From Pachypanchax playfairii (taxonomy: Eukaryota; Chordata; Actinopteri; Cyprinodontiformes; Aplocheilidae): 64,000 bases of DNA. A model generated the notes under the pieces. It searched no databases. It was given only the letters and a program-made list of their open reading frames with translations, and was not told the origin of the DNA. A program made the position numbers and the translations under genes. The DNA is taken from positions 2,968,231 through 3,032,230 of the forward strand of contig SSNP01000042.1 of NCBI GenBank assembly GCA_006937955.1. Direction: 5' to 3'. Shown here in pieces: positions 1 through 11,069 of this stretch (position 1 is the stretch's first letter; the number at the start of each line of letters is the position of its first letter).

Positions 1-328
1 TTTTGGTGTAAATCACATGATGGGGGGAACTGAGGTGCAATTTATTTTTTATTTATCTGAGGTAATAAACAAATATTTGTTTATTTTTAATGAAGCTGAT
101 GTCTAGATCTAAAATCTGTTTATTCTGTGGTTCCCAAAATGTGGCTAATAAATGATATGCATTTATTTTACATATTTGCAGGTTTTATTTGAACGCCTCG
201 GTTACCTCAGTGTTATTTGTGCACCTGAGTTATGTGTAGTGTTATTACAACATAATTAGCAGCAGACATGGAATCCACTTTATAAAACCTCACAAATACA
301 ATACAGTTAGTTTATTTCACTCATTTAG
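1..328. other. AT-rich sequence, no gene seen
   Basis: This is unique-looking AT-rich sequence. I see no coding exon or repeat in it. It ends in the pyrimidine-rich tract that would serve as the splice acceptor of the candidate exon beginning at 329, so it may be intron of a gene whose earlier exons lie outside the window. Confidence 0.4.
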
Positions 329-637
329 ACTCTGTACTACAAGCTGCTGTTGAGAGGAATGATATTTCATTGCTGAAACCTGCACAGACACTTATGGAAC
401 CATTTGTTCCAACAGCTCTGACCGTCCTCGGCATAAAAGACATCAATGAATGTCCCGAAGGAGCAAATGAGGACAGAATAACTCATGAAACTTTCAAAAC
501 AGAAGCGTAAGAGTAGCTTACAAAGTTGACCAATGTTAGAAAAGTTTCACAGATTATTTTTAAAGATTCTTTTCTTGTTTTTTTTTAACAGGATGGAGGG
601 CCTGCAGAGAAGCTCAGCCACATTTGCACGACCTTAA
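329..637 (+). CDS. candidate 3'-terminal exons of an unidentified gene
   Basis: Two blocks join in one frame. Exon A (329-506) follows a TTTAG acceptor, reads 58 whole codons (including LMEPFVPTALTVLGIKDIN) and ends at a GTAAGA donor. Exon B (592-637) follows a long T tract with AACAG and reads MEGLQRSSATFARP before TAA at 635-637. The phases agree: two bases of exon A plus the first base of exon B make GCG. If unspliced, exon A stops at once, because the TAA lies inside the donor. I do not recognise the protein. The strand is opposite to the three identified genes. No transcript support is visible, so this remains a prediction from splice signals and open frame. Confidence 0.4.
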
Positions 638-859
638 ACCTCCACATTTTCTTCCATATAACAGATTTTTCTGTAGATTTGTGTTTTGCAAACTTTTCCG
701 GTTCATGTGATTGTGGCTATTAACTGTCAGGTCAGTGAGGTCATATGTCACAGAGATGCTGCGGACTTATACACCATGATATTACTTTAGTTCTGAGGGG
801 TACATGTTTCTCTTATATAGTGTTGTATTGAAAGAAAATGAAAATAATAATAAATTGTT

Positions 860-860
<1 letters not shown>

Positions 861-938
<78 letters not shown>
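861..938. repeat. (CAT)n microsatellite, 3' tail of a LINE
   Basis: There are about 26 uninterrupted CAT units. The repeat abuts the 3' end of the minus-strand LINE at 939-1957, so on the LINE sense strand it is a terminal (ATG)n tail. The open frame through it that would encode polyhistidine is an artefact. Confidence 0.9.
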
Positions 939-1957
939 ATTTATTTATAAAGCACATTTAAAAACTGCAGTGACGCAGACCAAAGTGCTGTACACAAATA
1001 AAAACAACAAATACAGAGATAAAAATAAACATAAAAACAATAAAATAAGGTCAGCAAGGGGTTAGACTGCCCCAACAGAGTTAAAAGCCTGAGAATAAAA
1101 GTAAGTCTTTAAACGGATGTTAAAAATACTAAGAGATGGGGCGAGTCTGACCGTCAGGGGGAGCTGGTTCCATAAACTAGGGGTGCAAACTGAGAACGCC
1201 CGCTCACCGCAGGCCTTATAGCGGGCTGGACGAACCTGCAGCAAGTGCTGCTCAGAGGACCTCAGGGAACGCCTCGGGACATAGGGACAGAGAAGCTGCA
1301 CCAAGTAGGGTGGCCCGAGCGCATGCAAAGATTTAAAAGCAAATAAAAGGATCTTAAATTTAATCCAATAGCGGATTGGCAGCCAGTGCAGATTAGCCAG
1401 TACAGGGTGATATGATGTTTCAAAGTAGTCCCAGTTAAAAATCGTGCAGCAGCATTTTGTACTAACTGGAGACGAACTATTGCGGATGAAGGAGCACCAT
1501 GTAACAGAGAGTTGGCGTAATCAAGGCGTGATGTCACAATGTCACATGGATGACTGAGTGAAGATCTTTTCTCCTCAGAATTGGTTTTAGCTTGGTCAGC
1601 CTACGGAGGAGGAAAAAACAGGATCTAACAACCTGATTAATCTGGACATCAAATCTGAGGTCAGAGTCAAAAATGACCCCCAGATTTTTGATGTTCGGTT
1701 TCAGTAGAGCCGACAAGCAGGAGGGCAGAGTTTTTTATTACTCTACACATCCTGGTTAAATTATATATGAATGCCAGGACTTTGCAGGGGCTAAATTCAG
1801 TACCATGTAAACCTCCAACCTTTTCTGACACAGACACAGTAACCAGTTCAATGTTCATAATAAGTTCCACGCTGCAACAGCAGGGGGAGACAATGTGGAG
1901 AGTTCTAGCTGAATGCAGCTGCTGAGGAAACACCAGCAATTGGAGAGATGGTTTCAA
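862..1957 (-). mobile_element. decayed L2/CR1-type LINE, 3' part
   Basis: Broken minus-strand frames read as the C-terminal half of a LINE reverse transcriptase. About 1716-1534 reads NIKNLGVIFDSDLRFDVQI, about 1537-1400 reads LDYANSLLHGAPSSAIVRLQ and QNAAARFLTGT, and about 1240-1090 reads SLWNQLPLTVRLAPSLSIF and RLKTYFYSQAF. These blocks match the order in the intact L2 frame at 17759-19231. They sit in different frames, so the copy is dead. The 3' UTR ends at 939 in a CAGCACTTTGG...GCTTTATAAATAAA tail followed by the (ATG)n run, a layout typical of fish L2-like elements. The 5' boundary near 1957 is uncertain. Confidence 0.75.
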
Positions 1958-3060
1958 AACAAAGGTTTCAATATTTTAATGTTTAAAAGTTGTCATTGGT
2001 AAAATATGTCTGCAGACAGTTTGTTCTGTTCATGCACCATGTGACTGTTAATTCAGTCCAGACCATGTAGTTTTATCACACGCTGACTAACGTGTTTGGA
2101 TCCAACATCTGATGTTTTGGATCAAAACCAATAAAAAATGAGCAAATGTAAACGTATAAAAAGTTTCATGAAATAATCCAAAAACTTTTTGTGTTGTGAA
2201 ATCTGTTAAAAATCTGTCTGAATATAACAAAAATTACAGTTTTAGTTTTTAGGTGAAAAAAAAAGTCTAAAACAAAGAAAAAGTATTTTAAAACACATTT
2301 TGACTAAATCAAACTGCTTTATCAAATAGCTGAACAAACGTGGTAAAAAACATGGTGAAATTTAAATTTTAAAAGACATTAAATACAGATGTACAGTATC
2401 ATGTGCACACGCTTTAAACAACGTGATTGTGTAAAATAAAACTTTAGTAGCTCGGAACTGTCCTTCAGTTTTGCATCTTTATTGACTTTTACTCTAATTT
2501 TAATTGTGTTTCTGAAAACTCAGCAGTTTACATGGACACCAGGCAGGAAGTTGTCTGTGCCATGAACAGATTGATAAAAATGCAAAACACACAATAACAC
2601 AAACAGGTTTGCTTTGCATGATGTGGGTGGAATTATTGAGCAGATGCTTTCCTGTGGTGGAGAGGACTCTTGTTCCCAAACAAACGTTGTATCAGCTGTT
2701 AGTCATGCTGATCATCCTGTTAGGGTCTAAATTAGATGTAAATTTAATCTTTTTAGCATCATTGGAGTGAGCTGATCTTCATTTTCTTGGATTTTTTTTT
2801 CTGACCTCATAAACATCAAACCTCTCTTTCCTCTATAGACCAAGTCTCAAGACTTCTGTTTGGACCGGACACTCTTATTTTGAAAAGTTTTTTCAAAACA
2901 TTTGAGTCAGTGATTCACTCATAAAGATCACAAATAATGTGTTAAGAGATGGCAGCTGGTGTTGCTCACTAACCCTTAACTCTTTATCTTTAAATGTTTT
3001 AATGTTTTTTCTGACAAAGGGATAAGTGGAAGTGTAATAAAGAGAAAATGACTTCATTTA
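1958..3060. other. AT-rich intergenic sequence
   Basis: I see no exon, RNA gene or recognisable element here. The right end lies just beyond the expected cleavage site of the C11orf96 transcript. Confidence 0.4.
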
Positions 3061-3070
3061 CTTGAAAATA

Positions 3071-3076
3071 TTTATT
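3071..3076 (-). terminator. candidate poly(A) signal of C11orf96
   Basis: AATAAA on the minus strand, about 710 nt downstream of the C11orf96 stop codon. It would give a 3' UTR of roughly 700 nt. It is inferred from the hexamer and its position only. Confidence 0.45.
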
Positions 3077-3782
3077 AAAGTACATCCATTGAACATATAT
3101 CACGTGAAACAATCACAAAGTATAAAGGTTATCAGTTTTTCCAAAAGTCAAAGTGACAAAAATTCCAAAAGTAAAATAATATATAACATCTAGATGTCCA
3201 CTTGGTTAGGAACAAAAATAATATAATAAATACATATAAAATAAAGACATTATCTGTTCAGAACTTAAAGTAACAGCCCTAATTTAACAGACTGTGAAGC
3301 TGGAAAACACGAGTTGGGACTCCAGCTGAAGCTTCATGATGGTACAGCCTCGTGACGGCCAGGTCACTTTCAGCACAGTATTTTCTCTGTCAGTGTATTT
3401 ACAGTGTTCAAAGTCACAATACTAACATTAATTACCAGTTCTTTCAGCGATCAGTCGAAAAATCTGGATTGACAAAAGTGCTATTAAACTTGAAAATAGA
3501 ATAATATCTGTCATATTTCAAGTTTTTGTCTGGCAGCTGTAGAAAAGGAACAGTGGTGTCTGCTACCGGAACATGAGGCACATCTGTACAGCTGTTAAAC
3601 CAACCTGTGGTGGAGATCTGCTGGTGTTCATGAAGTGAACCTTGTTAGTGAACTAAGTGCAGACTTTTGTCTGACAGCAGCAGCTTACACATACAGGCTT
3701 GTTAGCAGACTGGCTGGTGAGTTTGGTTGGCCTCCATCTGCGGTGATGAATATCAGAGCCAGGAGACGGTGTGTAGAAACCC

Positions 3783-4163
3783 TCACTGGGTGGAGTCGGA
3801 GTCACTGGAGTCCAGGCTGGCCTGTGTGGATGTGGGGGTGCAGCTGCGATGGACACCAGGAGGGCAGTGGAGGGTTTGTGTGCTCCGCCGGAGGTTCTCC
3901 AGAGACTGCAAGAAGGAACGACGTGCCCGCTCCTCTTCCAGGGGGGATGAACCTTCTTCTTCTACCTCTGCAATCTCAGCAAAGGTGACAGGCTGCGTTT
4001 TGAAACGAGCCTCACGAGGTCTGCGGGAGCGGCTTTTGCCCTTTGCCAGACCCTCAGGAACGGGTAACTGCTGAGGGAACTCCTCCATGGCAGCAGCCAT
4101 AAAGTGCCCTGGCAGGCCATGGAGGCCAGAGGACCCCACAACCATCTGACGTACAACAGCCAT
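3783..4163 (-). CDS. C11orf96: C11orf96 homologue, small uncharacterised protein
   Basis: This is a single-exon frame of 126 codons ending in TGA at 3785-3783. The middle and C-terminus match the vertebrate C11orf96 family as I recall it: a basic stretch KGKSRSRRPREARFKTQPVT, then FAEIAEVEEEG, then ERARRSFLQSLENLRRSTQ, and an acidic-serine end LDSSDSDS. The N-terminal 30 residues are weakly conserved, so a downstream ATG (residue 7 or 22) is possible. The first ATG is used because it lies about 290 nt below a good TATA box. There is no signal peptide, membrane segment or known catalytic motif. Its molecular function is unknown to me. Order and strand relative to alkbh3 and hsd17b12 match human chromosome 11, which supports orthology. 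Confidence 0.85.
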   Translation of the reverse strand: MAVVRQMVVGSSGLHGLPGHFMAAAMEEFPQQLPVPEGLAKGKSRSRRPREARFKTQPVTFAEIAEVEEEGSSPLEEERARRSFLQSLENLRRSTQTLHCPPGVHRSCTPTSTQASLDSSDSDSTQ

Positions 4164-4475
4164 GGCAGAGCAGAACAGAAGCCAAGGAAAAAAATCTAAT
4201 TTTAATCAGATCTAACAAACGTAGGGCTTCTGTTTTTCTTACAGTCACAAAACTGAAGTGTTTAAAGAGTCTTGTCTGATAAGAAGAAAAAAAACCTCAA
4301 TATCAAGAGCAAAATAAGCAAAAGTCCATCAAAAAGGAACCAAAAAATCTCTGACTGCAGGCACGCTGGTGGAAACACTGATTTCAGACTGTCAACAACT
4401 TCTCTCAGCTCTCCAGACTTTACTCGTCTCAGTCTCAGTCTTCTTGAGCTTCTGCCACAAACCGCTCAGGCTTTT

Positions 4476-4484
4476 CCTTTTATA
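4476..4484 (-). promoter_or_regulatory. TATA box of C11orf96
   Basis: TATAAAAGG on the minus strand, about 310 nt upstream of the ATG. Transcription would start near 4450. A CT-rich tract at 4495-4545 (GA-rich on the gene strand) lies just upstream. A canonical TATA box suggests regulated rather than housekeeping expression; that is inference. Confidence 0.6.
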
Positions 4485-4673
4485 GCAGCTCACCACCTCT
4501 CTCTCTCCCCCCCCCTCTCTCTCCATATGCCTGGTTGCCAGGTCCTGCCCATTCCCCCTCTCCCCTCTCAGTCATGGTTCCAGCCTCTATCACAGTAAGC
4601 TGCTCAAAATAAACATGTGAAAATACAATGTGTGTGTATGTGGGGTGGGAAGGCTTTAAAGGAGATGTGTGGA

Positions 4674-4676
<3 letters not shown>

Positions 4677-4714
<38 letters not shown>

Positions 4715-4726
4715 ACCCCCCCCCCC

Positions 4727-4767
<41 letters not shown>

Positions 4768-4772
4768 CACAC
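4677..4772. repeat. (CA)n microsatellite
   Basis: An interrupted CA run split by a short poly-C block near 4716-4726. All open frames through it, on either strand, are repeat artefacts. Confidence 0.9.
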
Positions 4773-5542
4773 ATACGAGCATCCTGCTTCACTGTAACAC
4801 AGTAACACAATCATTTTCTAAGTTCACATCAATGCAGATGAAACCAGGTTCAAATATTTAACTGAGCAGCTGCTCGATCATCCAAAGTCCTTTTGGTCTG
4901 GTCAGATTTAAACACAAGTCAAACATATTATGTGTTTAAGGAAGGTCTTTATGTCTCAAGTCATTTCTCAGACCTTCATTGTTCATACTGTAAACATGTT
5001 AGCATGACCGCAGGAGAGAAAAACAGTGAAAGTAATAACAGTGTCTGTGTTGATAGAGCTTCACTCTCATGTTGTTCCACAGCTGCACTCACTGACCAGA
5101 GACCTTGGAAGATAAGGACCATTTCATTTTGGGACAAAAACTAATAATAATAAAAACACTGAAACCAACTGATGCAAAAGATCTGGAACATCAGACCACA
5201 ACATGTTTCCACTGATGGATACTGGTCCAGGATTACAAAGCTTCTCTTCACTGAGAAACTTTTGGTCTTTCATTAATGTAATTTGATACTACAGAATTTA
5301 AGTTTTCTGAGGTAATTCTTTACCATGTGACTCGATCACCTGTTGATGAATGATGGTTTTCAATGTCATGCCATCTGAGTGGTCAGAGGTCAAAGGTGTT
5401 CAGCGTAAGCTTACTCTCCTCTCTTTGTGCAGTTCCTCCAGATCTACTGGAAAATACCAACTATGAAATTCCCAAATTCTTCCATACACTGCATAAATTA
5501 TTAGTTGTAATTTGATCTACAATTTCATTGTAGTAACTTTGT
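4773..5542. other. intergenic sequence, nothing recognised
   Basis: The short open frame at 4893-5144 has no recognisable domain and no splice or promoter context. Nothing else stands out. Confidence 0.35.
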
Positions 5543-6152
5543 TTAAAGAGGCCATTTCATACAAATTTTCGGACTTTGTGGTTATTTCTTAAGTATTAAC
5601 CAGTAATATGAAACATTTTATATCTAAAAAACATCAGGAAACACTGATTAACAGACCTTTCAATCTGTCTGCGTGAAGATTTGTCAGGCCTCGAGCAGCA
5701 GCTTGTTCATATTCATTATGCTAATTTGCTGGACTCTGATTGGCTAACAAACTAGCTTACCAGAGCAAGGTATACTGTTTCCTTTCCTGCTGCACATGGT
5801 AACATCAGAAGTTCTCTCTTCCTGTTTGCTACATCTTATGCTAACAGCTTTTAGCCAGCAGCATGCTAGGCGTTATGCTAACAGCTTTTAGCCAGCAGCA
5901 TGCTAGGCGTGGTTTCAACTGCAGGAGCTGATGAATACTAACGAACAAAGGAGTTGTGATGAAACAGATACAGACCGTTAGAACTCGGGAGAACTCGGGT
6001 TTTATCACCACCTGCGTAGTTTAAGAGATTAAAACTGAAAGAGAAGTTGTTGACCTGTTTTCACACCCACTATGAAGGTAAGAACACCTGTGGAGCTAAA
6101 ATATTCAACAGAAACCTCAGAAAAACTGTTTTTAATGGAAGGGATTCTTTAA
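5543..6152 (+). mobile_element. non-autonomous DNA transposon (MITE family A), copy 1
   Basis: A 610-bp unit that begins TTAAAGAGGCC and ends GATTCTTTAA, short inverted ends with TTAA at both sides. It is closely similar to copy 2 (27251-27899) over its whole length and to the inverted interior of copy 3 (21126-21873). It holds two tandem copies of a 37-bp unit starting GTTATGCTAACAGC near 5837-5911. It has no coding capacity. TTAA termini suggest a piggyBac- or Kolobok-type source; that assignment is inference. Confidence 0.75.
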
Positions 6153-7039
6153 ACAAATTCTTTAACACTGTTAGAAAACTGAAAATCTCCCCCAGTTTTA
6201 CACCTAAAGCTGCGTCACACTTGTTATTTTGCCTCATGTGATTGCATCAAAAGCATTTTCCACGAGTCAGGATGACTGAAGATGATTTAACAACATTTTT
6301 TATTTTAAAGCATCATTTTGATGTTTGTAGAATAAAATTTGTGATAACAGGTCACATGTTGTAACATGAGACTGATCTCATTCAGTCAAAATCAGAGTAA
6401 AGAAATAGAAAGAGAAACACCACAGACTCATCAGCCGTCGTAGCAACACCCCCGTCAACAGGTCACGTCATCTGAACTGTTACTGTAATGACTATATTTA
6501 TCAGTGTCACTGCTGACGGTGGGCATGTCAGCGCTGGCGTCAGCTGGCTGCTTCAGGTCACACTCAGGCTGAAGGATTTCCCCCTTTTCTCCACAGATGT
6601 CTGAGAAATCAGAATAATTGTGTCAACAAGCATTTTATAAACCATGATGTGAAGTTTTAAAACCTTTTTTATTTGAATGTTTTGGTAAAAGAAAAGAGAT
6701 GAAAGATTTTACCTTCAGTGTAACACACTGAAAAACCACCACAACAACAGGTTGTGAACAGCTAAACTGGAGAACAGGAGCACAGCCTTCATAAAGGAGG
6801 TTCCTGTCAAAAGATGTGTATTCATCATTTGCAGTTCATGCAGTTCATTAGCAATTTGTAAACTCTTGTTTCTGCCAATAAACACGTAGATCTGTTCTCT
6901 GAGAGTAAAAAGTTACAACTTCATGAATTCACAAAGTCCAAGTTTACAGTTACAGTTTATGAAAACAGCATGAGGCTGAATATGAATCTGTTCTTTTGTA
7001 GATATGGATTGAAAACTGTAACAAGGTCACATGATTATT
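6153..7039. other. intergenic sequence, nothing recognised
   Basis: AT-rich with no convincing exon. A short acceptor-like site followed by ATG near 6595 reads only six codons before a stop. Confidence 0.35.
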
Positions 7040-8738
7040 ATCAAATCAAAAATACTTTATTAATCCCCGAAGGGAAATTAAGTGTTGTTGTAGCTCAGGT
7101 CTTCTTCAAGGAGCCATTATAGAAAGTTCTAGCTGTGGACAGGAAGGATCTCCTCTAGAGGGTTCTAGCTGTGGACAGGAAGGATCTCCAGTAGAAGGTT
7201 CTAGGTGTGGACAGGAAGGATCTCCTGTAGAGGGTTCTAGGTGTGGACAGGAAGGATCTCCTGTAGAGGGTTCTAGGTGTGGACAGGAAGGATCTCCTGT
7301 AGCGGGTTCTACCTGTGGACAGGAAGGATCTACCGTAGAGGGTTCTAGATGTGGACAGGAAGGATCTCCTGTAGAGGGTTCTAGCTGTGGACAGGAAGGA
7401 TCTCCAGTAGAGGGTTCTAGGTGTGGACAGGAAGGATCTCCAGTAGAGGGTTCTAGGTGTGGACAGGAAGGATCTCCTGTAGAGGGTTCTAGCTGTGGAC
7501 AGGAAGGATCTCCTCTAGAGGGTTCTAGGTGTGGACAGGAAGGATCTCCTGTAGAGGGTTCTAGATGTGGACAGGAAGGATCTCCTGTAGAGGGTTCTAC
7601 CTGTGGACAGGAAGGATCTCCAGTAGAGGGTTCTAGGTGTGGACAGGAAGGATCTCCAGTAGAGGGTTCTAGGTGTGGACAGGAAGGATCTCCAGTAGAA
7701 GGTTCTAGGTGTGGACAGGAAGGATCTCCAGTAGAGGGTTCTAGGTGTGGACAGGAAGGATCTCCTGTAGAGGGTTCTAGCTGTGGACAGGAAGGATCTC
7801 CTCTAGAGGGTTCTAGGTGTGGACAGGAAGGATCTCCAGTAGAAGGTTCTAGGTGTGGACAGGAAGGATCTCCTGTAGAGGGTTCTAGGTGTGGACAGGA
7901 AGGATCTCCTGTAGAGGGTTCTAGGTGTGGACAGGAAGGATCTCCTGTAGCGGGTTCTACCTGTGGACAGGAAGGATCTCCAGTAGAGGGTTCTAGGTGT
8001 GGACAGGAAGGATCTCCAGTAGAGGGTTCTAGGTGTGGACAGGAAGGATCTCCTGTAGAGGGTTCTAGCTGTGGACAGGAAGGATCTCCTCTAGAGGGTT
8101 CTAGGTGTGGACAGGAAGGATCTCCTGTAGAGGGTTCTAGGTGTGGACAGGAAGGATCTCCTGTAGAGGGTTCTAGGTGTGGACAGGAAGGATCTCCTGT
8201 AGAGGGTTCTAGCTGTGGACAGGAAGGATCTCCAGTAGAGGGTTCTAGGTGTGGACAGGAAGGATCTCCAGTAGAGGGTTCTAGGTGTGGACAGGAAGGA
8301 TCTCCTGTAACGTTCTGTGCTGCAGCGGATTATGAAGAATCTTCTGACTGAGACACTCTGTTGTTGAGTTACTGTGTTCTGAAGAGGATGATGAGGGTTT
8401 TCCATCATGGTCTTCATCCTCCTTTGGACAATCAACTCAAGAGACTCCAGTTCAGTCTCCAGGACAGAATCAGTTCTCCTTATCAATCTGTTCAGCCTCA
8501 TCATGTCACCTGCTCTGATGCTCCGCCCCCAACAGGTGACTGCAGATGTGATCAACTCACAAACTCCTCTTCTTTTGCTGCTCCTCTTCAAATCTCTGTC
8601 TGTCCGTATTATTTGAAAGCCAGACAGAAACACACTGGAGTCCAGGATATGTCCCTTTAGCCATGTCTCAGTAAAACACGTCATGCTGCATTCCTGATAC
8701 TCTGACTGGGTCTTCAACAGAGTTTCAAGTTCATCCAT
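7040..8738 (-). mobile_element. internally deleted Rex1-like LINE with expanded ORF end
   Basis: On the minus strand the frame opens at 8738 with an endonuclease-domain fragment (MTCFTETWLKGHILDSSVF ... GFQIIRTDRDL). At about 8562 it jumps in frame to the C-terminus of a LINE ORF2 (RAGDMMRLNRLIRRTDSVLE, RRMKTMMENPHHPLQNTV, CSTERYRRSFL). The endonuclease remainder and the whole reverse transcriptase are missing. The last 12 codons are then repeated as a 36-bp minisatellite down to 7115. The element ends at 7040-7075 with TTTCCCTTCGGGGATTAATA and AAGTATTTTTGATT, the kind of 3' tail I associate with fish Rex1/Babar LINEs. It cannot move by itself. The clade assignment rests on memory of such tails and needs a library search. 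Confidence 0.75.
7115..8312. repeat. 36-bp minisatellite array 1 (LINE-derived)
   Basis: About 33 tandem copies of a 36-bp unit, GGTTCTAGGTGTGGACAGGA followed by AGGATCTCCTGTAGAG, differing at a few positions (AGCTGTGG, AGATGTGG, CTCCAGTAG). On the minus strand each unit reads RRSFLSTPRTLY. The array is continuous with the ORF2 end of the LINE at 8313-8738, so the LINE supplied the founding unit. 36 is a multiple of three, so the minus-strand frame stays open into the array. Confidence 0.95.
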
Positions 8739-9427
8739 TTTGTTAACAAAGAGATCTCACATTTGTCAATATGACTGATGGAAGTGAAGGTTTAAACTTC
8801 CTCTTTCTCTCTCTTCACTTTGCTCCTGTTCTGCATCCACGTCTTCTTCTTTTAACTCATCAGGGATCAAATCAAGCAAAAGAACTCAATCAGCACAGCA
8901 CCCAAATCAGAAGAAAAGTATTTAGAAAATATTTCCAGAAGAAAAAGCTAGCAAGAAATACTCAAAAAGAACAAAAAAATGCTAGCAAATGCTATGGAGA
9001 AATGGAGCACAGAGAAACAGGCGTGGATGTCATATCACATTCTATACCTGGTGTCTACAGAGGAGGCTGCTGAAAGTCAGAAGTCATATTTTTAGGGACT
9101 GATGCATGAAGAAATGTCTTTTATTATCAAATAAATACAGCAGTCTGAACTGAGATATAAAAACATACGTCCATCCACCCATTTGTTCCTGTTCCAAATC
9201 ATGGGGGGGCGGGGCCTAGCTCCAGCAGCCGAGATAGATGCAGCCCCAAATACAAGAATATTAATGCAGGTACATAAAATTTAACACTCAGATGTATGAA
9301 TCAATAATACACAGATAAATGTCATCTTCAGCTCTTACTGTAGTCAGTCTCACGGAGACTCAGACATAAACCCAGTGGTCATTGTCACTATTATTAACAG
9401 CATCTTGCAGAGTGTGACCTCAGGGAC
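8739..9427. other. intergenic sequence, nothing recognised
   Basis: No gene seen. The frame at 8771-9073 has no recognisable domain. The sequence just above 8738 may be further LINE remnant. Confidence 0.35.
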
Positions 9428-9901
9428 TTAAAGCAGAACTAAGTAAGTTTTGCTCTCGCTCTCTCCCTACTGGTCCCCTGTGAAAGCTCACTGTCGTAAC
9501 GTTCCCCTGCCGCAGACCCCACCCCCTCCACCCCGCCACCGCCCCCCCAACAACAACGCGCAGAGAACGCTTTTGCAAGAAGAAAGAAAAACAAAACCAA
9601 GAAAATGTCTCGACAGGTGAGTATTATTGTCATCTTTGCGCTCCTAAGGGTGGCGTTGCTAACAACGACAAGGGCTTCATGCTTGTATTTATGTACGTGA
9701 GTGTGAGTGCCGTAAAGCAGGTTTGTTCTCGCGAGATTAGTCGGGTCCGATCCACTGAAAGTTGCAAGTGCTGCTTTCCGGACACAGACCCCGGAGGGAG
9801 GGGAGGGACCCACGAATCACCCCGCCAAGTCCTTGTTTACCCCCACAGGGACTCTAGAAAACATTTATTGAGGTGAAAAAACTTACTTAGTTCTGCTTTA
9901 A
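9428..9901. mobile_element. 474-bp MITE with perfect 24-bp terminal inverted repeats
   Basis: The left end, starting TTAAAGCAGAACTAAGTAAG (9428-9451), is the exact reverse complement of 9878-9901. TTAA lies at both termini, which fits a TTAA-targeting superfamily such as piggyBac or Kolobok. The interior is far more GC- and CpG-rich than its surroundings. It contains the palindrome TCTCGCGAGA at 9727-9736, and ATG TCT CGA CAG followed by a GTGAGT donor near 9605-9622. It has no transposase frame. The minus-strand open frame of 124 codons across it matches nothing I know. Confidence 0.85.
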
Positions 9902-11011
9902 CTTATTTAACTTCTGCTGTAGCTGGTGGGTTGTCAGGAGTGACTTCATAACCGATTCCCTGATTTCATCATGCTTACCTCAGACGACCAGATCATCCTG
10001 TTTCCCAACACTCACATGCAGCCTTGTGTGAACACACACTGAGCTGGTCTGAGTATTCAAGTGAATTTCCAAATCCTGCCGTTCTCTGTTGTGAGAGGAT
10101 CTACAGTGTGCAGTCTGGCACACATAACCCTGCTGCACACATGCTGAGGGGGCGTCAGCATGATGCATGAGTGAGTTTTCAGTCTTTCCTCATCAGATTG
10201 TCCACAGTGGGCCATGAGCTCTGTGTTTGTATCTTTTGGGATTGCTTGTTTACTTCATCGACGGGCTGCTCTGAACACACGGATGTCTGGCAAAAACAAG
10301 AGCTGGAAAATCTTTTTCTGATTAATATCTGGCTCAAAATAACCAGCGTAACAGTAAATATCGGGGGGGTGGGGGGCTCCTCTTAATTGTTGTTAGCTGG
10401 CGTGTTTTTCTGATTGCAGAAATTAAAATTGAAAATAAAAGTCAAAATGTGGAAACGGTTGAAAAAATAATATATTTCATTTGAATTTTTAAAATTAGAT
10501 GCTGCAGCTGACCACTGCAGTTTGTTAAAACAGTATTAATAATGAAATATTTCTGCTAAAACATTCAGATCTTAGCGCTGGCTTCATCATCCTGTTTGTT
10601 AATCATCTCACAACAACTTTATATAAAATGTTGCTTGTGACACCATGTTGGTTCTTCTGGCTTCTGTTTTTCACTGTTTCTTGTATCCAGCAGCTGATGA
10701 CATTTAGAGAAAACCTCCAGCAGAGAGCAGCTGAGAAATAATCCCCTCTAGTCCTCCCCACCACACGGACCCCACCCCAAACAAAGTCTCAAGCATTTAC
10801 AAGCTATTAACAAAAGAAACTAGAAAATCCCTCATAGACGTCAGACCTCTGAAGGTTGCCTATTTATTCTTATCTGGATCAAAATATCTGGAATTTTGTA
10901 ACAATCCAGATCAGTTCTTGGAATCATGTAGAACCTGTTGGGAACTCACCCTGTTACCGACCTGGATCATTTATTTATTATTTTTCTTTTTTCTTACTTT
11001 AGTATTCCCTT

Positions 11012-11012
<1 letters not shown>
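9902..11012. other. intergenic sequence, nothing recognised
   Basis: AT-rich with scattered short frames and no recognisable domain. The right end runs into a (CA)n tract. Confidence 0.35.

Positions 11013-11069
<57 letters not shown>

Noticed and set aside
838..1065. Open frame encoding a polyhistidine protein
   Set aside because: It is the (CAT)n tail of a LINE; no flanking coding signal.
7115..8312. Possible CRISPR-like array
   Set aside because: Units are directly contiguous with no unique spacers, and the DNA is vertebrate.
9439..9813. 124-codon minus-strand frame
   Set aside because: Lies wholly inside the MITE and crosses its CpG-rich interior; no known domain.
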